Assembly (NCBI GenBank): GCA_965222345.1
Contig: CBDCTS010000007.1
Span: 1,116,001 to 1,180,000, forward strand
Direction of reading: 5' to 3'
DNA length: 64,000 nt
From: JADFGZ01 sp965222345
Lineage (GTDB): Bacteria; Acidobacteriota; Terriglobia; 2-12-FULL-54-10
This document shows positions 9,353 to 17,249 of the stretch, piece after piece. Each line of letters begins with the position of its first letter. Position 1 is the stretch's first letter. Position numbers and translations under genes: made by a program. The notes beneath the pieces are model-generated. The model was given only the letters and a program-made list of their open reading frames with translations. It was not told the DNA's origin and made no database searches.

Positions 9353-11785
9353 TTACCTCCGTTGGTTAGTCAAGTATGTAAGCGCCCTCTCCAGACCATG
9401 CCGTTCTACCGCCTCCGCCCGCTGCTGGGCGTCGCGGGGCGAGCTGGTATAGAGCCAGTAGCTTTCAGGGTCCACTTCGAGTCGAAGCCTGCCCGCAGCC
9501 TCCGGCCGCCGCATATACAGTTCGCGCTTCGGGATCAAACCGCGTATGGTGGCCACCTCGGAGGGATTCAGGCGAAAGATGTCCGCCGCCTTGGCCGGCA
9601 GCTCCGGGTTGGCGAGGAAAAGTTTGGTCGGCATGGACTCCAGCAACGCATCGGCCCCGGCGGTGCCGGTCACGTCCACGGCGCTTTGGGTCGCCATAAT
9701 CAGGGCCGCGTTCTTCTTCCTCCAGGTCTTTGCAGCCTCGGCCAGATAACTCAGCACAGCCGGATCGCGCAAGTATCTCCAGGCTTCGTCCACCACCATG
9801 AGCTTGACCCTCGCCGTCTCGTCTGGATTCTCCAGCGCCAGCCGCAACCGTTCCAGCAGGTAGAACAGCGCCGCCTCGCATAAGTCCTCATGCTCGGCGG
9901 CGCCGGCCAGGTCGATCACCTGCCACTCGGCAAGGTCGAGGTCCTGCTCACCTGCCGGGTTGTCGAAGTATTTTCCCCAAGCGCCCTCGCCGTGCCAGCG
10001 ACCCAGCGCGGGCCACATCTTGGAGGGTAGGGAATGAACCAGCACACCCAAGGTGCGGCGGTCCGGCGGGAACGAGTACAGGTCCTCGATGCGGGCGCGG
10101 ATTTCGCTGGGGTCTTCCCCGCTCGTCTGCCAGCCACCGATCCGTAGCAGGCGCGTGATCCAGCCGGTTAAGAACTGATAGGTCCGCTCGCCTGTCGGCA
10201 GAGCGAAGGGCCGCAAGCGAAAGCCTCCCGCGCCGGTGTCGTCGTCGGGGGAGAGCTCCAGATACCCGCCTCCCAAAAAGCGGGTCAGCCAGCGGTAGGA
10301 GCCGCCCAGGTCCAGAATCAGAATGAGGGGATCGTACTGTAGGGCCTGCACAAGCAAAAAGTTCAACGTGAAGCTCTTGCCCGCGCCGGTCGCTCCAAGA
10401 ATCAGGGTGTGTCCCACATCGCCGTGAAACAGATCGTAGTAGTAGGGCGTTTTCCACTGCGTTTCCAGGATCGCCAGCGCGTCGCGTTGTAGGTGTCCGC
10501 TCCGTGGGTTGCCAGTCGGGGGGCCGAAGATCGGAGCCATGCAAGCCGCCGATCCAGCCGATACAAAGACGGATCGGACCTGCCGCTTTCTCGGCTGCGC
10601 CGGAAGGCGGCAAAACCAGGTGGCGAGCTGCCCGTAGCCTTCCCGGATCGCCTTGGCGTCGTGGGCCGCAAAGATGCGGCGGATATCGCCGTCCAGCCGC
10701 TCGGTCTGATTCAGTTCCCCGTGTAGCGCGATGGTGAGCGCCAGATCGCCGTAGGCGATTCCCTCCGTCTCCAGCTCCACCAGTGCATTGCCTAAGCGGT
10801 TCGATTCCATTTCGGCAGCGCTGTCTACCATCGCCGAGCTGGTTCCCTCGGTTTCCTGCATGTGCGCCATCATGGAGTACCGTTTCGAGAAGTAGTGGCG
10901 CTGCGCCCCGCGAATCTTCCGCCGGGCAGAATCAAGCCCCCACGGTCGCCATTCCAGCGCCACGGTCATGGTGGCGTCGAGCCTGTAAAGGTCGTTCAGC
11001 AAGTTGGCCTGCGCCCCGGCAGGGGGCGAGAGCAGCGAGTACAGAATGACCGGCTCGCCGTCCAGCCGCAGATGCCGCCGCTCGGCCTCCAGCTCGCTGC
11101 GGGACAGCCGCCAGTTCATGCCGCTGCCGGTGGCGCCCTCCCATCCGCTGCCCGGTCTGTTGATGAGTTCGCTTAACATTGCTGATCCCGCGTCTGCATC
11201 TAGCAGCTCTACAGGCGTCAAGTCCGATACCAGGGCGCACGAGGCATCAACCAGTTGCCGGAAGCGCGAAGCGGCGTCCTCAATCTCCGAAAGTAGATAG
11301 ACCGATTCATGCGGCTTGCGGCGCCGGGCAAGCCAGTTTTGCAGGTAGGATTTCCACCACGCTTGATTGCCACGGCCCGCTGCGGCGGAAGATAGGTGCG
11401 GGTCATGGGTCCAGGCAACGTAAGACTGGATCGTTTTCACGCGGCTGCCCAAAAACTCCCGCCGCTTCCGCTGGGAGAGCGCGGCAACGGTGGATTGCTC
11501 TCCCAGCTCTCCGGCCTCGAAATGGCAGGACCGTCGAAACAGATAGAAGTAAATGCGGGTCCGGGTATCGGCCCCGGAAAGCATCCTCTGCCAGCGATTC
11601 AGCACCGCGTCCATCTGTTCGGGAGATCGCCCGTCCAGAACGGCGGGCGACAGCCGCGCCAGGCTCACCAGCTCGCCGGCGCGGGTCAGGCAGGTTCTGC
11701 CGTCCTCCAGCCAGCCCCAGTAAGGGATTTCCTCGGAAAGCGCCCCGGCTGCTTTATAATCGGCTAATTCGGCGTCTACATTCAT
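9353..11785 (-). CDS. virB4: VirB4/TrbE-family type IV secretion ATPase
   Basis: About 810 residues. The N-terminal CagE/TrbE/VirB4 domain is followed by a P-loop ATPase domain with Walker A GATGAGKS near residue 462, Walker B LMVVDEAWRYL near 662 and a downstream IMATQSAVDV segment. It energises pilin dislocation and is the most conserved type IV component. The ATG at 11785 is preferred because GGAGG lies 8 bases upstream; an earlier in-frame start lacks such support. It lies next to virB3, as in many loci where B3 and B4 act together. Confidence 0.95.
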   Translation of the reverse strand: MNVDAELADYKAAGALSEEIPYWGWLEDGRTCLTRAGELVSLARLSPAVLDGRSPEQMDAVLNRWQRMLSGADTRTRIYFYLFRRSCHFEAGELGEQSTVAALSQRKRREFLGSRVKTIQSYVAWTHDPHLSSAAAGRGNQAWWKSYLQNWLARRRKPHESVYLLSEIEDAASRFRQLVDASCALVSDLTPVELLDADAGSAMLSELINRPGSGWEGATGSGMNWRLSRSELEAERRHLRLDGEPVILYSLLSPPAGAQANLLNDLYRLDATMTVALEWRPWGLDSARRKIRGAQRHYFSKRYSMMAHMQETEGTSSAMVDSAAEMESNRLGNALVELETEGIAYGDLALTIALHGELNQTERLDGDIRRIFAAHDAKAIREGYGQLATWFCRLPAQPRKRQVRSVFVSAGSAACMAPIFGPPTGNPRSGHLQRDALAILETQWKTPYYYDLFHGDVGHTLILGATGAGKSFTLNFLLVQALQYDPLILILDLGGSYRWLTRFLGGGYLELSPDDDTGAGGFRLRPFALPTGERTYQFLTGWITRLLRIGGWQTSGEDPSEIRARIEDLYSFPPDRRTLGVLVHSLPSKMWPALGRWHGEGAWGKYFDNPAGEQDLDLAEWQVIDLAGAAEHEDLCEAALFYLLERLRLALENPDETARVKLMVVDEAWRYLRDPAVLSYLAEAAKTWRKKNAALIMATQSAVDVTGTAGADALLESMPTKLFLANPELPAKAADIFRLNPSEVATIRGLIPKRELYMRRPEAAGRLRLEVDPESYWLYTSSPRDAQQRAEAVERHGLERALTYLTNQRR

Positions 11786-11862
11786 ACACTTCCTCCAGCC
11801 CTCACGGTGAAAACACAATATCTGGTCGCGATCCGGATCGCGGAACTACTACATCTTGTGGT

Positions 11863-12159
11863 TCACCCTCGGATTACCAGATACCAGGGGGATTCGGCCC
11901 ACTTGCCGGGATCATAGCGAGCCTTGAAGCGGGTCGAAGCTCGCAGGATTTCCACCATGTTGGGGTCCTCACGCCACGCCAGCCAGCCGACGCCGTAGAG
12001 CACCACAAAGATCACGGCGCCGGTCATCAGCGAGTTGATGGCATTCCACATCGCCAGTCCCAACATGGCGCTGAGCAGAAACCAGCGCCGCTCCACGCCC
12101 ATGATTCGGAGCGGCGCACTCAAGGTCGGATAGGCAGACCACGTTTTCGCGCCCTGCAT
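11863..12159 (-). CDS. virB3: VirB3/TrbD-family inner-membrane protein
   Basis: 98 residues. It has a short N-terminal segment ending PTLSAPLRIMGVERR, two closely spaced hydrophobic segments (WFLLSAMLGLAMWNAI and MTGAVIFVVLYGVGWLAW) and a hydrophilic tail with REDPNMVEILRASTRFKARYD. Both tail and topology are characteristic of VirB3/TrbD. The ATG at 12159 shares a base with the virB2 stop (TGATG), showing tight coupling. About 80 bases separate it from virB4. Confidence 0.88.
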   Translation of the reverse strand: MQGAKTWSAYPTLSAPLRIMGVERRWFLLSAMLGLAMWNAINSLMTGAVIFVVLYGVGWLAWREDPNMVEILRASTRFKARYDPGKWAESPWYLVIRG

Positions 12160-12449
12160 CAGAACAACCAAGTCAGGAAATTGGCCGCGCCCATCGCCAT
12201 GCCTAATCCAAAGATGATCCCGGCCAATGCCCGCTTGCTGCCGCCTTCGCCGAATGCGAACATCAGTCCGCCCACCACGATGGCAATCAGACTCAACCCT
12301 CGTGCTATCGGGCCGGTGAAAGCGCCCTCCAGCACGGTGATGGCATCCAGCCACGGACTCACGCCCTGGGCTAAAAGCTCTTGCTGCATGAGTAATCCCA
12401 TGCCGGCAATTACCGCCGCTGTCCGCAATTCTGGAAATCGTGAAATCAT
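12159..12449 (-). CDS. virB2: VirB2/TrbC-family pilin
   Basis: 96-residue pilin precursor. A hydrophobic leader is followed by a periplasmic-type loop with WLDAITVLEGAFTGPIARG, a membrane segment SLIAIVVGGLMFAFGEGG, a basic SKR loop and a second membrane segment. The GPIARGLSLIAIVVGG core is the standard TrbC/VirB2 pattern. AAGGAG precedes the ATG. It is the first recognisable VirB gene of the operon. Confidence 0.9.
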   Translation of the reverse strand: MISRFPELRTAAVIAGMGLLMQQELLAQGVSPWLDAITVLEGAFTGPIARGLSLIAIVVGGLMFAFGEGGSKRALAGIIFGLGMAMGAANFLTWLF

Positions 12450-12479
12450 CTTTTTCTCCTTTGTTGGTTCGGTTGTTGG

Positions 12480-12800
12480 TTAGTCTTGATACTCTCCCTT
12501 TTCCTGCGATCGTAAAGCCTCCGCGAGTTCGGAATCGCCGCCCTCTCCGCGCCGGATCGAGCGTTCCACCAGGTCAACCTTGCGGCCTAAATCGGCCAGC
12601 CCCAAAGAACGGGCGAGGGCATAGATCGAGAATGCAAAGGTGGCAATGGCGACGACGCCATACAGGCTGACGGATAGACCGTAATCCCGTAGAAAAACTG
12701 CCCAATACGGCCTGATAAACCTCAACTCCGGCAGGCCGACGATCGCGGCCACGCCTAAAGCGGTGACGGTTAGACCGATGCTGACTTTCCAGGGATGCAT
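12480..12800 (-). CDS. Small two-segment membrane protein of the transfer operon
   Basis: 106 residues of unknown family. Two hydrophobic segments (about residues 7-22 and 45-63) are followed by a charged, helical C-terminus containing LGRKVDLVERSIRRGEGG. It lies directly upstream of the pilin gene and overlaps the 85-codon gene before it by about 30 bases. Accessory membrane proteins at this place are common in type IV loci. No function is claimed. Confidence 0.6.
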   Translation of the reverse strand: MHPWKVSIGLTVTALGVAAIVGLPELRFIRPYWAVFLRDYGLSVSLYGVVAIATFAFSIYALARSLGLADLGRKVDLVERSIRRGEGGDSELAEALRSQEKGEYQD

Positions 12801-13027
12801 GAAAACCCCCTCTCTATCATGGCGTTTATTTCTGCAAATCCTCGTTGCATGGTTTGTTGTATGGCTTCGATCCGCCGCCGCTGCATCTCATCAAAGATGG
12901 CTTCCACGGCTTCAGTCAACCGAAGTCTGTCCGCTTCGCTTAGGCGCTGCATGATGTCCTCGATCACGGCGCATGGCGCTGCAAGTCGGTGCCACTCCTC
13001 CTCTGGACTCATCTGTGCTGTACACAT
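12770..13027 (-). CDS. Small helical protein of unknown function
   Basis: 85 residues, mostly predicted helix with a heptad-like stretch (SEADRLRLTEAVEAIFDEMQ and onwards). The ATG at 13027 has AGGAG about 8 bases upstream and is preferred over an upstream TTG. Its 3' end overlaps the start of the next membrane protein gene. Composition agrees with a real coding region, but I recognise no family. Confidence 0.5.
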   Translation of the reverse strand: MCTAQMSPEEEWHRLAAPCAVIEDIMQRLSEADRLRLTEAVEAIFDEMQRRRIEAIQQTMQRGFAEINAMIERGFSCIPGKSASV

Positions 13028-13042
13028 CCTCAACTCCTACGC

Positions 13043-13978
13043 TCAAAGCTCTACGGAGCCGTCGCGCCCACCGCGAGCGCCGCCGCCTCCGCCTTGCCTA
13101 TCGCCGCCAGCGCCGCGCAGGATGCGCCCGCCTATTCCGAGCGCACTGCTGATCTTTGCGTTGGCCCGTCCGCCGTTGCCGTGCATCTGAAATCCGGCCT
13201 GTGCCTTGGCTGCAATCGTCTTGCCGCTGTAGTGTTCCGACGCAACCTCGACGTTGACGCGCCCGCTGCGGCCCTCGCTGTCCTGATATTCAATCTGTGC
13301 GTCGGGATAGACGACCCGGCCCTCTTTGATGGGAAGCTGTAACTCCTGAGCGGCCTTCAACCGCGCCGCGTCTGCCGCCGCTTTGCCTTCTTTGGCCCGC
13401 GCCGTTTCGGTGGCGCGGGCTACATGCTTTTTCATTTCGGCGTCGATCCGTACTCGCTTTATTACGGCCCCTTGTTCCATCAGGCGCCGCGTCTCGACTT
13501 GAGCGGCCCGGTAGACGGCGGTATCGTGGCTCAGCTCGCCAGTCTTGACCAGGCCGGTCCAGGTTTGCTGTCCCTTTTCAAATCCCTGTTGATCTGCACA
13601 CTGGCGGGCTTTCCGCGCCCCGGCCTCGGTCACGGTGAGCACTTTGTATGTGCCGCCCTTCGGCCCTTTTGCTTGATGTTCTCGCACCAGGCCGTCGCGG
13701 ATCATGCGGTCCACGGCTTTTCTCGTCGTGAAAGGATGACCTCCAAAGTGCTCTTCCGACAGGTCGCGGTAGGAGACGTTGCGATACATCCCCACGTCAG
13801 CCAGCGCAGCATTTCTCCGTTCCTTCGCGGTTCTGGTATCGTGGCGCGGATCGTATTCGCGCCGGTGGCCTGTTCGTTTTAGCGGTCGCTCGCGTTCCCG
13901 GCCGGAATGCAACCTGGCAGGGGTTGGTGTACGACTGCGAGAGTCGTCTCGGGTCACAATGTCGAGAGCATCAAACAT
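13043..13978 (-). CDS. Winged-helix/PD-E-K protein, candidate non-canonical relaxase
   Basis: 311 residues. A basic N-terminus is followed by a winged-helix region (about 70-140: RNVSYRDLSEEHF, RKAVDRMIRDGLV, YKVLTVTEAGARKA), a helical linker and a C-terminal domain with PDAQIEY, then VNVEVASEHYSGKTIAAKAQ. Winged helix plus a PD...E..K-like core recalls the replication-relaxation (Replic_Relax) family, some members of which are proposed to nick DNA in mobile elements. The tail is Gly/Arg-rich. A broken relative of its C-terminal domain lies at 16167-16320. No classical relaxase is present, so this is the best candidate for that role, by inference only. Confidence 0.5.
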   Translation of the reverse strand: MFDALDIVTRDDSRSRTPTPARLHSGRERERPLKRTGHRREYDPRHDTRTAKERRNAALADVGMYRNVSYRDLSEEHFGGHPFTTRKAVDRMIRDGLVREHQAKGPKGGTYKVLTVTEAGARKARQCADQQGFEKGQQTWTGLVKTGELSHDTAVYRAAQVETRRLMEQGAVIKRVRIDAEMKKHVARATETARAKEGKAAADAARLKAAQELQLPIKEGRVVYPDAQIEYQDSEGRSGRVNVEVASEHYSGKTIAAKAQAGFQMHGNGGRANAKISSALGIGGRILRGAGGDRQGGGGGARGGRDGSVEL

Positions 13979-13995
13979 TTGCGATCCTTACCGGG

Positions 13996-16152
13996 CTAAC
14001 GGTTAGGCGTTACTTCCCGTTCCAATTGCTGTGTTTGTGCTTTCGCCTCCGGGCTGGGCGTGTGGCTGATCTGCGGCCCGGCTTCGTGGGAGTACTTCTG
14101 CGCCAGCTCGCCCTGCTTCTTCTCCTGTTCGGCTGCTTTCTCCCGCATCGGCGCTAGCAGGTGATCGGACATCTTCTGCGCCTCGCTCGACGCTCGGTAA
14201 ATCTCACGCGGATCGTCCTGGAGCGCCTTGAGCCAGCCCTCGACGTAAGCAGCTCCCCTCGACGGATCATGGCCGACGCCGACCCGTTGGCCCGTCATCA
14301 TGGCGCTGATTTCAGCTCGCAGTTCTTCCTTCGCGTAAGCCTCGCTCCCGAAGCCTGCAGCGACTCCCTCTTGCAGTGATTGGCGATTCAGGCGGTCCGG
14401 ATGGCCGGTCGCATGGCCCAGCTCGTGCAGCGCGGTCTGGTAGTAGTGGTTGGCCGAGGGGAACTGTCCGCGCTCCGGGAGTGTTACTCTGTCGTTCTGG
14501 AGGTTGTAGAACGCTCGATCGCCCTGAACGTGGTTGATCCTCACGCCGCTTGCGCGCATGACTGCCTCCGCGTTTTCGTGCGCCTTCCACTCCGGCTGTT
14601 GTGATGGTCGTTCCGGCAGCTTCATTCCGTCTGCTTGATCGGCGTTGAACACAGTGTATTGCCGAACCATCGGGTGGTTCAGCCGCTCGTAGCGGTAAAT
14701 TTTGTTCCCTTCCGCGTCGTGAACGGGCTTCCCCGCTTTGTCGGTGACGGCGATTTGTCTGTGATCCTGGAAAGACAGGATACGGGTGCCTCGCTCGCCC
14801 TTGCGGACCTGGCCTCCTGCCGCCTGTATCTGCTTGTAAGTTCCCCAGCAGTTGTCGCTGAAACCCTTGGCGGATTGGGCCACGCTCAAGTACACGGAGT
14901 TGCCGCCCCGGTATTCCTTGCCGGACGATAGATTCTTCGGCAAGTATTCCTCGCCGGGCTTCCACGGTTTCTGCCACGGCGCGTTGCCCTGGCGAATCTG
15001 CTCGACGATCTGATCGGCGAACTTCTGGTGGTATTCATCGGTCTTGTTGGGCTTGTGGGGGGCTTGTTTTGCAACTCGATCATGCATCGCTCGTCTCTCC
15101 TTCTGTTCCGGCGAGTTGTAGCGCCGGGCGAAGATTTCTTGGGCGGTTGGCGAGGCAACGTCTATCGGCGTCTGGCCCTTGGCGTCTGCTATGTTCGGGT
15201 CCGCGCCGTCTGTGAGTAACCTTCTAATGGCCTCGGCCTGGCCCTCGCCTTCGCGGCCTGCTGCGAGATGCAGTGGCGTTTGTCCGGCGTGGTTCTGTTC
15301 GTTAGGTCGTGCGCCTTTCTCCAGCAGGCGCTGCACCACGGAGCATTGATCTACAGAGGCGTGACCTGCGGCGTAGTGCAATGGTGTGTTCCCGACATCA
15401 TCCCTGGACCGAACGTCCGCACCGCTTTGGACCAGCATGCTGACCTCGGCTAACGATTCCCGCAACGAAAGGGTGGCGTGGTGAAGCGGGGTTTCCTGGC
15501 GATGTGTGCGAATGTTCGGGTCGGCGCCTCCATTCAGCAAGCTCTGGACTTGGTTGTACCGTTCCATGCGGTCGGAGTCGGGGTTTGAGATTGCGTAATG
15601 GAGTGGCGTTTGTCCCTGCCTGTCGGGGGCGTTGGGGTCCGCCTTCGGGTACGACTTCCAGGTGAGCAACCGTGTGGTTGCGGCGTCTGAGTTCGCCCAA
15701 TGTAACGGGGTAGTACCCCTCACGTTAGTGCGGACATTCGGATCGGCCCCATTTTCAAGCAACCTCTGCGCTGAGCTGAGAAACCGCTTGTCGGCCACAG
15801 CGCGGTGCAATGGGGTGATCCCTCCTTGGTCGCGGGCGTTCGGATCGGCCCCGGCCTGAATCAATTGAGAAAACACTGCGCGGGAGGATTGGTGGGAGTG
15901 ATGCAGCGGGGTTTCCCCGTTCTCGCTGCGAGCGTTGGGGTCCGCCCCACGGTCCAGCAAATGGCCAACGATCCGAGAATCGTCAATTGTGACGGCGCGG
16001 GACAAGGCAGTGTGATGGTGTCCTTCGATGGCGTTCGGATTGGCTCCCACGGCGAGGGCTTCTTGGACGCCCTCCAGGTTGTCGTTGGAGATTGCTCTAA
16101 AGAGCGCCTTGTCTTGTTCGTTTCGTCCATTCGGATCGGACCCTTCCGGCAT
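13996..16152 (-). CDS. Ankyrin-repeat/ArdC antirestriction fusion protein
   Basis: 718 residues in three parts. Residues about 15-345 hold roughly nine ankyrin repeats with the usual GADPN and TPLH signatures. Residues about 375-500 match the ArdC N-terminal ssDNA-binding domain (DUF1738: FADQIVEQIRQGNAPWQKPW, GGNSVYL, ERGTRILSF). The C-terminal part is a zincin-like peptidase with HELGHATGH near residue 575 and a downstream helix EELRAEISAMM. ArdC proteins protect incoming conjugative DNA from restriction. Ordinary ArdC proteins are about 300 residues; the ankyrin array is an addition that could bind a host protein. It starts 15 bases before a gene remnant. Confidence 0.85.
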   Translation of the reverse strand: MPEGSDPNGRNEQDKALFRAISNDNLEGVQEALAVGANPNAIEGHHHTALSRAVTIDDSRIVGHLLDRGADPNARSENGETPLHHSHQSSRAVFSQLIQAGADPNARDQGGITPLHRAVADKRFLSSAQRLLENGADPNVRTNVRGTTPLHWANSDAATTRLLTWKSYPKADPNAPDRQGQTPLHYAISNPDSDRMERYNQVQSLLNGGADPNIRTHRQETPLHHATLSLRESLAEVSMLVQSGADVRSRDDVGNTPLHYAAGHASVDQCSVVQRLLEKGARPNEQNHAGQTPLHLAAGREGEGQAEAIRRLLTDGADPNIADAKGQTPIDVASPTAQEIFARRYNSPEQKERRAMHDRVAKQAPHKPNKTDEYHQKFADQIVEQIRQGNAPWQKPWKPGEEYLPKNLSSGKEYRGGNSVYLSVAQSAKGFSDNCWGTYKQIQAAGGQVRKGERGTRILSFQDHRQIAVTDKAGKPVHDAEGNKIYRYERLNHPMVRQYTVFNADQADGMKLPERPSQQPEWKAHENAEAVMRASGVRINHVQGDRAFYNLQNDRVTLPERGQFPSANHYYQTALHELGHATGHPDRLNRQSLQEGVAAGFGSEAYAKEELRAEISAMMTGQRVGVGHDPSRGAAYVEGWLKALQDDPREIYRASSEAQKMSDHLLAPMREKAAEQEKKQGELAQKYSHEAGPQISHTPSPEAKAQTQQLEREVTPNR

Positions 16153-16166
16153 AAAAACCCTCCCTC

Positions 16167-16320
16167 TTAGAATTTTTCTGCGTCGGGATCCCGCGCGAGT
16201 TTTTGTTCGTCAGCGAGAATCCCGACGCGCTCGGTGCGCCCCTTGATGTCCTGATATTCAATCTGTGCGTCGGGATAACCTGGCGTACGTATTGTTCGGA
16301 GCGGTCCTGTTTTTTCGCCA
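16167..16320 (-). pseudogene. Remnant of a second copy of the winged-helix/PD-E-K gene
   Basis: In one minus-strand frame this stretch reads YPDAQIEYQD, then KGRTERVGI and a stop at 16167. It matches the intact gene at 13043-13978 (YPDAQIEYQD, EGRSGRVNV) and shares about 26 identical bases with it at 16250-16276. The ATG at 16320 (MAKKQDRSEQ) is in another frame, so a frameshift or fusion broke the copy. It lacks the winged helix and the E..K half. It shows that this part of the element has been duplicated. Confidence 0.6.
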
Positions 16321-16323
16321 TGA

Positions 16324-16515
16324 TTATCGGTAGGCGTCCTTGTGCGCCTCGATGATGTCTCCCAACTCCCCCACGTCCTCGAAGCTCAAGCCGATCTTTG
16401 CGGCCAGCTCCTGGGTCACCTCAATGGGGTGGCCTCGTTTCAGCGCCTCGTGAAAATCGTCCTCGGTTTCGACCGTCAGATACTTCTCGCCCTCTTCTTC
16501 TTTTTCTTGAATCAT
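16324..16515 (-). CDS. Small acidic protein of unknown function
   Basis: 63 residues, acidic (EKEEEGEKYLTVETEDDFHE) with a probable helical C-terminus. GAGG precedes the ATG at 16515. It lies between the AlpA-type regulator gene and the ArdC-fusion gene, in the early region of the element. I recognise no family. Confidence 0.45.
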   Translation of the reverse strand: MIQEKEEEGEKYLTVETEDDFHEALKRGHPIEVTQELAAKIGLSFEDVGELGDIIEAHKDAYR

Positions 16516-16629
16516 GATTCCTCCCTCATTTCTGCCTCTCTAGGCCGATTCTCTTCACGCCGTCGCGCCCGCCACGCCCGCACAGGATGCAAACGGGCCG
16601 GTCTTGCAATTCCTCCGCCAACGGCGTGC

Positions 16630-16923
16630 TCATTCCCGTTTCCCTCGATGGCTCCCCGATCTTGCCCGATCGGCCCCTGCCGGCGGCGAACACCATCCCT
16701 CCGGCTCCCGGCGGCTGGCCTCGATCCGCCCGCGCAACCAGGCATCCACTTCCGCCTCGATCCAGCCGACAGCGCGCGGCCCCAGGGAGATGGGCTTGGG
16801 AAAGCTCCCTTGGGCAATACGCAGGTAGATCGTGCTGCGCGCCAGGCCCGTGCGGGCCCGCACCGCAGACAACCGCAGGATCCGGGTTGGTACATCCAAA
16901 TCCGGCTCATATGCTTCCGTCAT
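16630..16923 (-). CDS. AlpA-family helix-turn-helix regulator
   Basis: 97 residues. Residues about 14-65 match the AlpA/MerR-like helix-turn-helix: ILRLSAVRARTGLARSTIYL, then FPKPISLGPRAVGWIEAEVD and AWLRGRI. AlpA-type proteins activate excision or prophage and ICE genes. The ATG overlaps the preceding gene's stop by 4 bases (16920-16923). It probably acts with the S24 repressor to switch the transfer module, as inferred from gene position. Confidence 0.85.
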   Translation of the reverse strand: MTEAYEPDLDVPTRILRLSAVRARTGLARSTIYLRIAQGSFPKPISLGPRAVGWIEAEVDAWLRGRIEASRREPEGWCSPPAGADRARSGSHRGKRE

Positions 16924-17186
16924 TGCTTTGTCTCACCTTCTTTTGAGGAAAAATCCAATATCGGCTTCCTGCGATCTGAATCCCGTTCCTGCTGAGCCTG
17001 GTCGTAGGCTTCGATGAAGGCCAGAATCCGGTCGGCCGTCTCCAGCTTGGGCGAGCGCCCACGGCGCAGATCCAGCAATAAAGTCGGGTCGCTGACTGCT
17101 TGCCGCCCGAACTCAGTCTCCTTGAAGCCGGTGCGCCGGAGAAACTCTTCAACCCGCGCCTGGAACTGGGCCGTCAGGGTTTTCAT
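16920..17186 (-). CDS. Small DNA-binding-like protein of the early region
   Basis: About 88 residues, with a probable helix-turn-helix-like fold (VEEFLRRTGFKETEFGRQAV, then SDPTLLLDLRRGRSPKLETA). The pattern resembles small Cro/XRE-like proteins, including a PTLLLDLRRGR recognition-helix region. It is the first gene of the minus-strand operon and is divergent from the S24 repressor gene. An alternative ATG lies at 17195 and neither start has a strong Shine-Dalgarno. A Cro-like counterpart to the repressor is inferred. Confidence 0.6.
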   Translation of the reverse strand: MKTLTAQFQARVEEFLRRTGFKETEFGRQAVSDPTLLLDLRRGRSPKLETADRILAFIEAYDQAQQERDSDRRKPILDFSSKEGETKQ

Positions 17187-17249
17187 AGGGAACATTAAAG
17201 ATAAACTTATTAGTTGCGTCAACGATATAAAGTAGGTAATATCCTATAT
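17187..17249. promoter_or_regulatory. Divergent AT-rich control region of the repressor and early operon
   Basis: Sixty-three AT-rich bases separate the divergently transcribed early operon and S24 repressor gene. Two small dyads are visible, GTTG-CGT-CAAC at 17213-17223 and TAGG-TAATAT-CCTA at 17233-17246. They are plausible operator half-site pairs for the repressor, but too short to prove it. I cannot place -10/-35 boxes with confidence. Confidence 0.4.

Noticed and set aside
16512..16910. 132-residue frame overlapping the AlpA gene
   Set aside because: It lies out of frame with the clear AlpA helix-turn-helix and shows no family pattern.
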